Shown here: positions 47,097 to 58,700 of the stretch, one piece after another
How positions within the stretch are numbered: the first letter of the stretch is position 1
Layout of the letters: each line of letters starts with the position of its first letter
Source of the DNA: Bromus sterilis
Taxonomy: Eukaryota > Streptophyta > Magnoliopsida > Poales > Poaceae
DNA: 64,000 bases
NCBI GenBank assembly: GCA_950022295.1
Contig: OX465597.1
Coordinates: 398,665,016 to 398,729,015, forward strand
Direction of reading: 5' to 3'
Program-made: the position numbers and the translations under genes
The notes under the pieces: generated by a model
What the model was told of the DNA's origin: nothing
Seen by the model: only the letters and a program-made list of their open reading frames with translations
Databases searched by the model: none

Positions 47097-48637
47097 TGAT
47101 GTCTACGCACGCTTCTATTCTTGTAGACTATGTTGGGCCTCCAAGCGCAGTGGATGACCTAAGGTTTATCGAACTCAGGGAATTAGAGGTTGAAGATGGT
47201 CTCTCTCAAGCAACCCTGAAATTAAGATACAAGAAGTCTCTTGTGTCCCCAACACACCTAATACAACTAGGAGTTGTATAGGTGCACTAGTTCGGCGAAG
47301 AGATGATAAAATATGGGTGATAGGTGTGATAAAACGAAGTAATATAAATCTGTAATAAAAAGTGCAGCAAAGAAACAAGTAACAAAAGTGAGTGCAAACG
47401 GTGTAGCAATGGTGGAAACAAGGCCTAGGCTTCATACTTTCACTAGTGACAACTCCAAACAACATTAACATAATCGAATCACATGATATTTCCCATACAA
47501 CATGCAATGGAGACGTACTCGGAGATCATTCCTTTGTGGTCAAGAGAGGACGAGAATTGTGTAGGGCTACAAAAGCACACCTCAAAGTTCGTAGTTCTCA
47601 ATCTATGGATTTATCAATGTCACCGAGGCCATCCAAAGAGAGTACCACAATCACCACAACATATCTAAAGGATAGTCAAAGATAAGCACCAAAAGACTCT
47701 CAATCTTCAATCCACACACAAAAGAGGAAATCACTCATGAAAATATTCTTCTAATCCATATGTAATAGACCAGCTGTCACCATGGTCTCGGGGATTATAC
47801 TACATAAGATCAAGTGAGTACATCAAATCCAATACATAGAAGAAGGGGAAACATCATGGGATCACCCTAGATTAACATAGCCTATGATCAAAACGAAGAT
47901 CACATCATGGGAGAGAGAGAAACCACATAGATCAAGATACAAGCCTTAGCCCCGAGGGAAACTACTCACACATGGACATGGTGAGAGAGAGAGAGTTGTT
48001 GATGGAGAGGTGCAGCCCGGAAGAGATGAAGGAGACGGCGACGGCGGCGGCCACGGCGGTGGCCACGGCCCTTGGGGGCAGCAGTCCTTTCCCGCTTCTT
48101 CTTCCTTGGAGATGGTGCTGGTTTGTAGATGTATCTCCCCCTCAAGACGGCTGCCATGGGGGAGGAATTTTCGTGGTGCCCTTTGACCTAGTTTCCTCTC
48201 TAGACTCTCGGATTCCCGTCATCCAGATTACGTCTTCTGTATTTCGGGGTTTCTGGAAGCTTCCGAACTCCGATTGGGCCGAATTTTATGTCTAAATTCA
48301 CCGGAAAAACATTCCCTACAACTTTGTAGTTTTAAGTTTTTCCGTGTGAGGCCGTATTATAGCGTTTCCGAGGTGATCTTTAAAACCTGTCTGGCGGGAC
48401 AGATTTCGGGAGAGTTAGAGTCCAACTCCTACAAGGCTCCTTTTGTGATTTTTCCTTTATCCAAGTAATTCCTACACATAAATTACAAAAACAAGAACTT
48501 GTGCACTCTTGCAACCATTAATAGGTTAGTTCCAAAATATGTTATAAAAAGATATGAAAGTGTATCAAAAGCATAGCAATATCACACAAAACATGCATGG
48601 AGCAAGCAGAAATTATAGATACGTTTGGAACGTATCA
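47097..48637 (-). repeat. D 5' LTR
   Basis: 1541 bp. The TATA region reads TCTAGAGAGG instead of TCTATATAAAGAGAGG: 6 bp (TTATAT on the plus strand) are missing at about 48201. Confidence 0.88.
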
Positions 48638-51600
48638 GCCCCCATGCCTTCTCCGGCCTACCTGACCCTGCTCGACCTCCAATGTGAGAACCCCCATTGA
48701 ATCCCCCTCCCCCTTGGAAGCTCTCCCCGTGCTCGCGTCGTAGGTCGCCGTTGGTCGTTCCCTGGCCGTGCTCTACGTAGGCACCCGCACCTGCTTACGC
48801 GTGGTCGCGGTCACCCCCACCGCTCGCCACGCAGCCCTGGCCGCCGCCTGACCGTGGGTGGCCACACCACCCCGCACTCGCGCCCTGGCCACACCCTCGT
48901 CCGCGCCTCTGCCATGCGCCCTCGACGCGCCTAGCTCGCCGTGGCCGAGCACCACACGCCCTACCTTCCCGTGCCGCTCCCATGTGCGGCTGCGACCTTG
49001 CACCCCGGCCGCCATCCCGTGCCCCTGCTGGCCGGACCCCGCCGCGCCCCCTCGCTGGCCGGCCTCGCCGCGTTGCAGTGAGCCGGCGTGGCCACGCCCA
49101 CGGCCTCTCGTGCTGTGGCCTGGTGCCACTGCCAGGTGGGGCCGACCATGATTAATTAGGGCTTAACCCCCCCTTTGTTAATTAAATAAAAGTTAACAAC
49201 CCTCCCTCCCACTAACCAGTGGGTCCCAGGTCATTAGTTAACTTCAATAATTATTAAACTGCCACTGTTAGACTGACAAGTGGGACCCTGTTAATTAGAC
49301 ATTTTGATTAAATTAAAACCCTGTTAAAATAAATGAGACTATGACCACTGGGCCCATGGGCTGGTTTTAATAAATAAAATGATTTATAATTTCTCTGTGT
49401 ATGACATGTAGGTCCCACCTGTCAGTACACTGTTTTGGATAAGGTTTGGATAATGCTTATTTATTTAATAAAAGACAATCCAGAAATTGATTTAAATTGA
49501 ATAAAACTTTAAAAATCAATATATTTTAATCCGTAACTCCGATGAAAATATTTTATACATGAAAATTGATCAGAAAAATATAACGAATACTAATACACTA
49601 TGCGTATACCAACCACACCCCTCTAATGCACCGAACATCGAACCGTCCCCCTCCGGGCCGTCTGTCCGATGATTTGTCCGGTACTGCAAAGTATCCGGAT
49701 GAATTTATTCTGAACACGAAAGTTGTTCGGATTGTTTCGACTAGCACGGTTACACCATCCACACGTTTTTCGGATGTCCACGCCACCTCCGATATGGAAC
49801 CTTCCCCGACCAGGCCGTTTGTCGATAATCACCCGGAGCCGGCGGTTCATCCCCGGATGAATTCCCGCTCCGAGCAATACCCCTTGCACTGCGTTAGAAC
49901 ACCGTTAACATTGCGTTTGCCATGTCTTGTATTTGTATTGCTATTATTGTTGTGTATTTATTGTTTCTTCCCCCCTCTCTTATTGTCCGGTAGTCCCGAC
50001 GACCGCTGCCGATGCCCCTGAGATCGACTACTTCGTCGACGACCCTACCCCTACCGTTGAGCTTCCAAGCAAGCAGAGCCATTCTCTTCCCCAGATATCG
50101 CCTATCTTTTCCGTACATTTCTTGCACTAGGCATGGTTACTGCTGCTGCTACGATTACAATCCTATTAAATTGCATAGCCTGTTTTTGTCGCCCCTTGAT
50201 GTACCTCCTTTATCCTGTGCTGCGTATTATAATTATGCATTATTCAGCAGTGAGCCCTGCACATTGTTAGCTAGGATTAGATAGCGGGCCGTGACCACTC
50301 AGGGGAGTGACGTGGATACAACTTATTACAACTGCACAAGTACGGTACAATGCAAACACCGCCTAAGGCCCCCTAGCTCGGCTCTGCCGAGCCACCTTCA
50401 AGTGTGAGCTATCAAGGAGTAATCCTTGTACTCCACTCGTTGATGACTCTGTATAGCCGCTCTAGGTACCTGTGCACGGTTGTCCTTAAGGTAAGAAGTC
50501 GGGCGACCCAACGGTGCCCGCGAACGGTATTGCGTCGGGAACGACAGGGAGGGTACGACCGACGTTACTGGCGTACTTGGCCCCTCCTCGTATCTCGCGA
50601 GAGTTACCAAACCACGAAAGTCGAGCTCTACCAAGAGCACATGCGAGATAAGGTAAGGAGACGGTTCACCTTGTTGGTAACCGAAGAGACTTGGTGGGAC
50701 GACAGGGAAGGCACCAATGTACTGGTGGTCCTGACTGTTGTCGTTGTCCGCGGGTCAGTTAAGTCGAGGAAACGATAACAGTTGTCACGCAGGTTAATTA
50801 AAATGCTAAATGGTTCGGCGGATGACTTGAGAGACCCGTTGGTCTGTACGCACTACCTTCACGTGGGATAAGGAGTTATGGGCTCCCCTGCGTCATAGTT
50901 TGTCCGAAAGATCTTCAGACGTCAGCAGTACTGCGGCCTGATCGCCGGGAAGCCGTGTTGTCTTATTTGCTGCAGCAGGTGTGTTTGGATTTGGTTTTGC
51001 TTCACCGGCCAGACTCGCACTGTGCAGGAGCGTGCGAGGGTGAGGGACCTAGACCCCTTGGCGCATAGGATATAGTCCGGCGGATGGCCTCTCTGCTGAG
51101 CCTAGGATGGGCTGCGATGTATCGGATAGCCTCGGTGGGGCGTTCCCTGACAAGGTTCACGCCACCCTGGAGATCCGAGCGTGCAGGCTGAACAGTAGTG
51201 CACCCCTGCAGGCAGTTTAATCTATTCGAATAGCCGTGTCCACGGTAACAGGACGCTTTATGCTGAAGCTGGATCTTACCACTACAAACTATTAATATTA
51301 AACTGTATGGTTCCGGGTCTTCTTCCTCGCAGGGAAGTCGAGGAGGGGAACTCGGAGGCATTATTATTATTAATCATTAAAACTTATATTATACAATGCT
51401 GCAAAAACTCCTACTTCATTCTTACTTTATGCTTTATATGAACTGTTGGCTGCTCTCTTCTTGTGCTGCAAGACATCGTCGGAAGATGCTAGTCTTCGAT
51501 AGGCCTAGCTTCTTACCCTTATTCTGATTTCTACCTTGCCGTCCACTATATACGGCCTCCCCTTTCCATTTGATACAAGTGCATAAATGCTTAGTAGCGG

Positions 51601-52076
51601 ACGTAAGACTCGCGGGTATGCTAGATACTCACCTTTGCTTTATTTCCCCTTTTTTGTTTTGCCTGATCGGTCGCTTCAGTCGACGTTGGAGCGTTGGAGT
51701 CCAGGAGCAGGAGATCCCCGATGCCGACCACCGCAACATGAAGCCCGATGCCTTCTACGACGTCGAGTTCCCCGTTGTCCAGGAGTAGTTTGGAGGTTCC
51801 CAGGCAGGAGGCCTCGCCTTTTCGATCTGTTGTTATTTGTTCTAGCCTTCTTAAGGCAACCTTGTATTCACGTGTCTGTACTCAGATACTATTGCTTCCG
51901 CTAACTTTGTGCTTTCGAGCTGTTGTAATCAAGCCCTCGTGGCCCCTGGCTTGTATTAAACAACTTGTATTATTTTATTTGTAGAGTTGTGTTGTGATAT
52001 CTCACCGTGAGTCCCTAATCTCGATCGTGTACCTTGCGTGTATGATTACTGTATACGGTCTGATTTTGGGGGCGTC
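48638..52076 (+). repeat. Z 3' LTR, part after D
   Basis: Resumes Z's LTR after the second GCCCC and matches first 2920-3608 and then 35409-38141, as expected once A is removed. The conserved block is at 51198-51246. It stops at GCGTC, the TSD of E; the last three bases of the LTR (ACA) lie at 62108-62110. Confidence 0.88.
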
Positions 52077-53458
52077 TGATGACCCACAACGTAAGGGATC
52101 GATTGCAGCGTTTTCGATAAGTAAGAGTGTCGAACCCAACGAGGAGCAGAAGGTAATAGCAAGTGACTTTGGTAAGGAGATAACTGCAAGCACTGAAAGA
52201 TAACTTTTTAGGGGTTTTCTTGGTATAAGCGACAGGAAATTAAAAACAATCAAAGTAAAAGGTACTGGAGAGTAACGAGTGGCCCAATCCTTTCTGAGCA
52301 AAGGAGAGGCCTAGCAACTGAACTTATAAAAGCTAAAGTGTTCTTGAGGACACACGGAAGAGGTAGTCATGTGCTTTCGCCATATTCCGTATCGGTACTA
52401 TGTGCTGTGTTGATAAGTGTTGAGTGGGTGAATCTATGCTATTGCACCCTCTAGACTAAGATAAGTGCACTCTTATGATTAAACACCTTGCAAGCATCCG
52501 CAAATACAAGATAGTAATTAAGGAAAAATCCTAACCATAGAAATACGATCGGTGATCCATTGTTCCCTTGTGCAAAAGCGTGCAAAGTGGGGTTTAGGTT
52601 TCTGTCACTCCGGCAACCCACCGTAAGCATTCTTTGTACACAATGTATTCCCCTAGGTCCCTAATAAGGCGAAGTGTTGAGTGTTCGACTCACACAAAAC
52701 CACTAGGAAAATAACAACACAACTTAAATATCAACCAACACATATTACTTCAACATCATATGACTAATAACAACTAGAGTTCTCCCATGTCCTCAAGAAC
52801 TAAAGTAACTACTCACAAAACATAAAAGAGAGCATGATCAGTGGGGATAAATAGATGATAAACAATCTGAACAAAATAATATTTCTCCAACAAAACTCAA
52901 TAGCATTCACCACAAGGTAGTAATCAACACCGATAGAGTACAGAGAATAGATAGTACGGATTACAACATGAGTTGCAATTGTGAGATGAGATTGGATGGA
53001 GGTGGAGATGGTGCTGATGATGGGGATGATGTTGATGATGATCTCGATGATGCCCGTGACGATGGTGATGACGATGGTGACGATCTCCCCTTCCGGGAGG
53101 TGATCTCCCCGGCGGAATCTGCCCGCCAGAGATGGCTTTTCTTCTCTGTAGGTTTCTGCCACGGAGCGCCGGCGGAACTCCAGAAACTCTCTCTTTTTTA
53201 GGGTTTTTGGACGACGAGGAGTATATAGGCCAGAGGGGGGAGTCGGAAGTGGCCCCGGGGGTCCAGGCGCCCTCCCGACGCGGCCAGGGGTGGGGCCGCG
53301 CCAGGTGGCCGCCTGGGCACCCTGTGGCCCCCCTCTCGGAAAGTGGCAAACTGTGTAAAATAAGCCAAAACACCATAAAAATAGCATCATATCATGAAAT
53401 ATATCAATGAATAAGAAAGAATTACTATATAAAATAGTGATGCATTTTGGACGTATCA
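52077..53458 (-). repeat. E 3' LTR
   Basis: 1382 bp. It holds a GAT-rich triplet tract (about 52990-53090) and lacks about 135 bp present in the 5' LTR between CCCCTCT and CGGAAAGT (joint near 53336). Confidence 0.9.
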
Positions 53459-53472
53459 ACTCCCCCAAGCTT
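53459..53472 (-). promoter_or_regulatory. Polypurine tract of E
   Basis: Minus-strand AAGCTTGGGGGAGT adjoining the 3' LTR. Confidence 0.85.
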
Positions 53473-54937
53473 AGACCTCGCTTGTCCCCAAGCGAATACT
53501 GAGCTCGGTAACCCTGTCCACAAGTTTCGAGAGTGAAGTGTCGATAAATAAAATACGGACAAGAAGCATCAAGGTTCCTTCATCAAACTCAAGCATCCTC
53601 AACAGCAACCTCAACTCATAAGGCCCTTATGAGAAAGTAATAACAATTATAATCAAAAGTAGGGCTGAGGAAACTCATCAAATTATGGTAAACATAACCT
53701 TGGTCAAATGACAACTAAAAACAATTTGAAGCTTTTGAAAGAACATGTTATTAGTCAAGAAGTGCAAATGCTAACACAAAGGAAGATGCTCGCTAGGCAA
53801 AAGCTTTCGCAAACAACTTACTTATCAAAAGATGGATGAAAGGCCTTGTTAAGGGCAAGCAGGGAAACCTCATGTGCTATCCTTAAATCAAACAGAATAA
53901 AAATAGATTTTCGGGGTGGTGCATAGTTTGTCAACGAATGCTAATAGATAGCTCAATTACTTCTCAAGATGGACAAGTTTCGAGGAACGGCTCCCAAGTG
54001 AGGACGATCACATCCCCTTAATCTCCTTTGTTTATCACTGCCAAAGTTTCTGATTTCTCATAGACCAAGCGTGAAGGAGGGTTTGTTTGTTATATTATCT
54101 TTCGAGCTGGGCGCACCCATGCCAGTTCCTCCTCGTATTATGGGTTTGCAGATTAGACATGCAATCCCGGGGTAAAACTTGTCCAACTTAAGAAGATCAT
54201 GAATTACCTACTACTTCCTCATGAGCTAAACAAGAGGCACAAAACAGAAGATTTTGAACATTTAAGGATAACACATAAATTCTATACTTATAGGAGTGGT
54301 AGGGGAATACCACGAATAGGAAGGTATGGTGGACTCACATGGAAGGTAATGGTTTCAGGGTATGGATGCACAAGCAGAAATCTACTTGGCAAAGAGTTTG
54401 GCTAGCAAAGGCTTTGAGAGAACAGACAATTGATGCTAATTTAGATGCGAAACATATAAGGCATAAACATTAAGGTAAGCATAACACATCAAGTTGTCTT
54501 CCTTGTCAACATAACACTTCAAGCATAATAACATAAAGGTTTTGGCTATGTCGCTACTTGATAAAACATGCATGTTGTCAAGACCAAAGCTATGTTTTCC
54601 AAAATTAAATGAAGTTTTCAAAGCCATACCTGATATAAGGTCAATACTCCCCATAAGAATCGTCATATGAGGACGATTGCGTGAAGAGAATACCGAATGC
54701 AGCGAAGGAACCAATAGACTTCTCATTAATATTCCATTATGGACGACTCCACACTCACAGATACAATCTCTCCACAGACGGAGTGATAGACCTCAATGCA
54801 AACACCTATTTCATATAATAAACTCCCTAGACATGATACGACTCTCCTTGACTCTAAAATACTAAGATAAAGATAAAGATACCCGGCACTACCCCAAGCT
54901 TGGAACAAGCTGAGGGGATGCCATTACCCGAGGAGAT
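53473..54937 (-). other. E interior between the extra ORF and the PPT, non-coding
   Basis: 1.5 kb with no open frame above 100 codons and no motif. An internal copy of the PPT core lies at 54892-54901. Short similarity to D's non-coding interior (for example GGTATGGTGG at about 54323 and 44564) suggests common origin. Confidence 0.55.
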
Positions 54938-55444
54938 TTACTCCTCATTCTTGTTCTTCTCAATCAGGTGCTCCTTGGCGAAGCGATTCCATGGTAGCTC
55001 CTCTCCAGTCTCGAAGGACATTCCCTTCTCCAGGATCCTGCACTCAACACCTAAACCCATGCTCAGAAACTTTAGTTCATACTCACATTTCTGGTTGTGC
55101 AGATCATAGATTTGTGCTTGGAGCTGATAAACTTTTTCTTCTAGTGCGGACAAACTTGACCACATCTTCTTCATCTCTTTCCTATGGGAAGCCTCGATCT
55201 CGTTCCTGATGTCGAAGTTGGCTTCAACACCGCGCTCCACCATCTTCTTGAACTTGAAGACCTCATGTTCCATCTCCTTCAGCCGCTCCTCGGTGCTCCC
55301 CTCCATGACTGGTCCCTTTAGATCTTCCTTGTGGAGAACACCGTCCTCCACGCGAAGGACCTGGGGGTGCTTGTTCACCACAGCGAGGTAAGGGTTGATG
55401 ACGTTGACGACGAACTTGTCCTTGGGGGAACTTGGGGAAGCCAT
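54938..55444 (-). CDS. 168-aa coiled-coil protein downstream of integrase (third ORF of E)
   Basis: ATG at 55442-55444, 347 bp after the end of pol. The protein begins MASPSSPKDKFVVNVINPYL and then has a long, charged coiled coil at about residues 50-125 (EERLKEMEHEVFKFKKMVER, LSALEEKVYQLQAQI). It ends in a hydrophilic tail. No signal peptide, no membrane segment and no zinc knuckle are visible. Athila elements often carry an additional ORF at this place, classically envelope-like; this one has no envelope features. I recall closely similar proteins in other Triticeae repeats. The frame is intact although gag-pol beside it has five stops. Function unknown; a structural or RNA-packaging role is only a guess. 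Confidence 0.7.
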   Translation of the reverse strand: MASPSSPKDKFVVNVINPYLAVVNKHPQVLRVEDGVLHKEDLKGPVMEGSTEERLKEMEHEVFKFKKMVERGVEANFDIRNEIEASHRKEMKKMWSSLSALEEKVYQLQAQIYDLHNQKCEYELKFLSMGLGVECRILEKGMSFETGEELPWNRFAKEHLIEKNKNEE

Positions 55445-55790
55445 GGAACCTAGGTCTAGCTAAAAGAATTCCTGGCAGAAACAGATTGAAGAGAAAACAC
55501 ACGAAATCGCGAGATAGGTTGCCGGAACGATCCGGGCAAATATATAGCAAAAAATCTCTGCAACAAAAGTAAGGTAACGAGCCAAAGTGGGGTCGGAGAC
55601 AGACTCCTGGGTGCCCAGGTGGCCTCCCGGCGCGGCCAGGAGGTAGGGCGCGCCAGGGGGGCGCCTGGGCCCCCTGGAGCTCCTGTCCGGCTCCACTTAG
55701 GCCTCGAATTTTCCTAATTTTGCAAAAACTCAAAATATGGAACTTTTATGGCGGTTCGCGATGTTTCCTTACCGTAATACATACCTTTTA

Positions 55791-58700
55791 TTATTCTGCC
55801 TCTGTCGGTGTCTGAAACAGGGCTGCAACGTGTTCTTCATGAGTTGTTGTGCGTATTATATTTACATCAACATTGACGGGATCTCCCGCCATGTAATGCT
55901 TGAGTCTTTGCCCATTCACAACTTGAGGCTTGGTGCCTTCAAAATTGTTAATCTTGATTGCACCAGACCGGTAGACTTCTTTGTTATGAAATGGCCCTTC
56001 CCACCTGGAAAGTAGTTTACCTGGAGAAAACGTAAAACGGGATCTAAACAATAAAACTTTATCACCAACATTAAATTCACGTTTCAGAATCCTCCTGTCA
56101 TGCCACTTCTTTACCTTTTCCTTGAACATTTTAGCGCTCTCGTAAGCTTCACTTCTCCACTCATCTAGAGAAGTCAAGTTCATGAGACGCTTTTCACCAG
56201 CTAACTTTGGGTCAGCATTAAGCTCTCTAACAGCCCAGAAAGCTTTGTGCTCTAACTCTAATGGCAAATGGCAAGCCTTGCCATAGACCATTTTATAGGG
56301 GGGACATGCCCATGGGGTTTTGTAAGCAGTTCTATACGCCCACAAAGCATCTCCTAACTTACTTGACCAGTTCTTCCTATTCCTGTTAACTGTCTTTTGC
56401 AAGATCAACTTGATCTCTCTATTGGTGAGCCCAACTTGCCCACTAGTTTGAGGGTGGTACGGTGACGCAATCCTATGATTGACATCGTACTTGGCTAAAG
56501 CTTTTCTAAAAGCTCCATGAGTGAAGTGTGATCCTCCATCAGTCATGAGATACCTAGGTACACCAAACCTAGGGAAAATTACATCTATGAGCATTTTCAA
56601 AGATGTTTTGTGATCAGCACTCTCAGTGGGGATTGCTTCAACCCACTTGGTTACATAATCAACAGCAACTAATATGTGAGTGTACTTGTGCGAAGAAGGA
56701 AAAGGACCCATAAAATCAAAACCCCATCAATCAAAAGGCTCAATCACTAGTGAGTAATTCATAGGCATCTCATTCCTTCTACTAATAATACCAACTCTCT
56801 GACATTTATCACAGGCTAAAACATAATTTCTAGCATCTTTAAAGAGAGTAGGCCAATAAAAACCTGATTGGAGAACCTTATGTGCGGTTCTCTCACCGGC
56901 GTGATGTCCTCCATAGGGACTATCGTGACATTGCTTGAGAATGTCCTTCTGCTCGTGTTCCGGTATGCATCTTCTCACGATCCCGTCCGGACCTTCTTTG
57001 AAAAGATATGGGTCATCCCAAAAGTAATGCCTCAAATCATGGAAGAACTTCTTCCTTTCCTGAAATGTTAAACCTGGAGACAAATATTTTGCAACGATAA
57101 AATTAGCATAATCTGCAAACCAAGGATCAGAAAGAGATTGTACTTTAACAACGGCAAGTTGTTCGTCTGGAAAACTGTCGTTGACAGGGATGGGATCATG
57201 CGGTATATCTTACATCCTGGAAAGATTGTCCGCTACAGGGTTGTCTGCTCCTTTTCTATCAACAATCTACAAATCAAACTCTTGAAGAAGGAGTACCCAT
57301 CTGATGAGTCTTGGTTTGGCATCCTTCTTCGTCATAAGATACTTAATGGCAGCATGGTCAGTATGAACAATAACTTTAGAATCAACAATATACTGTCTAA
57401 ACTTATCACAAGAAAACACTACTGCTAAGAATTCCTTCTCAGTAGTAGCATAATTATTTTGAGAACTATCAAGGGTCTTACTAGCATAATAAATAACATT
57501 CAATTTTTTATCAACCCTTTTTCCTAAAACAGCTCCAACATCAAAATCACTAGCATCACACATAATTTCAAAGGGCAAACTCCAGTCAGGCGGTTGTACT
57601 ATAGGAGCGGTTATTAAAGCTTTCTTAAGAACTTCGAAAGCCTCCTTACAATCTTCATCAAATACAAAAGGAACATCCTTCTAGAGAAGATTAGTGAGGG
57701 GTCTCGAGGTCTTAGAAAACTCTTTAATAAATCTTCTATAGAAACCAGCATGACCGAGAAAACTACGAATACCTTTAATGTCCCTTGGATAGGGCATCCT
57801 TTCGATAGCTTCAATCTTCGCATTGTCCACTTCAATTCCCCTCTCGGAAATCTTGTGTCCAAGCACGATCCCTTCGTTAACCATGAAGTGACACTTTTAC
57901 CAGTTTAGAACTAAGTTTGTATCCTCGCATCTTTGCAAAACTTTATTAAGATTGTGGAGACAGTGGTCAAAGGAAGTTCCATAGACGGATAAATCGTCCA
58001 TGAAGACTTCCACAATCTCCTCACAGAAACCATGAAATATTGCAGACATACATCTCTGAAAAGTAGCAGGGGCATTGCATAAACCAAAAGGCATACGCCT
58101 ATAAGCATAAGTACCGTAAGGACAAGTGAAAGTGGTCTTCTCTTGATCGGCAGTGTTAAAATGAATTTGAGAGAAGCCAGAGTACCCGTCAAGATAGCAA
58201 AAGTGGATGTTTTTCGACAGCCTTTCAAGCATATGATCAATAAAGGGCAGAGGGTAGTGGTCCTTCTTGGTTGCCTTATTCAACTTCCTGTAATCAATAC
58301 ACATTCTATACCCAATAATAATTCTCTGAGGTATTAGTTCATTCTTGTCATTAGGGACTACAGTTGTCCCTCCTTTCTTAGGAACACAATGAACTGGGCT
58401 TACCCACTTACTATCGGCTACAGAGTAGATAATACCTGCGGCTAGAAGCTTGAGGATTTTGGTCCTCACAACATCCATCATCTTTGGGTTCAACCGTCGC
58501 TGATGGTCAACAACAGGTTTAGCATCGGGCTCGAGGTTGATAGTATGTTGACAGATAGATGGACTAATTCCCTTAAGGTCATCAAGGGTATAGCCAATTG
58601 CACCACGGTGTTTACGTAGTACCTCCAATAATCGCTCTTCTTCATATCCTGAAAGGTTAGAGTTGATAATAACAGGATATACTTTCTTTTCATCTAAATA

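Larger units (their letters stand above)
41828..48637 (-). mobile_element. Element D: non-autonomous Athila-type LTR element with a novel ORF
   Basis: 6810 bp with perfect TSD GCCCC (41823-41827, 48638-48642). In element sense it starts TGATACGT and ends in CATCA. LTRs are 1566 bp (41828-43393, 3') and 1541 bp (47097-48637, 5'). The PBS is of the GGCGCCGTTGCC type used by Athila/Tat elements, and the PPT is AAGCTTGGGGATGT. The 3.7-kb interior has no gag or pol. Its only good ORF starts 108 bp inside the 5' LTR. LTR text resembles a very common Triticeae Athila-type family (Fatima/Sabrina-like, name uncertain). Confidence 0.87.

Noticed and set aside
52990..53201. Aspartate-rich frame (plus strand) encoded by GAT triplets
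   Set aside because: It is a triplet repeat in E's LTR, antisense to the element, and repeated at 61465-61710.
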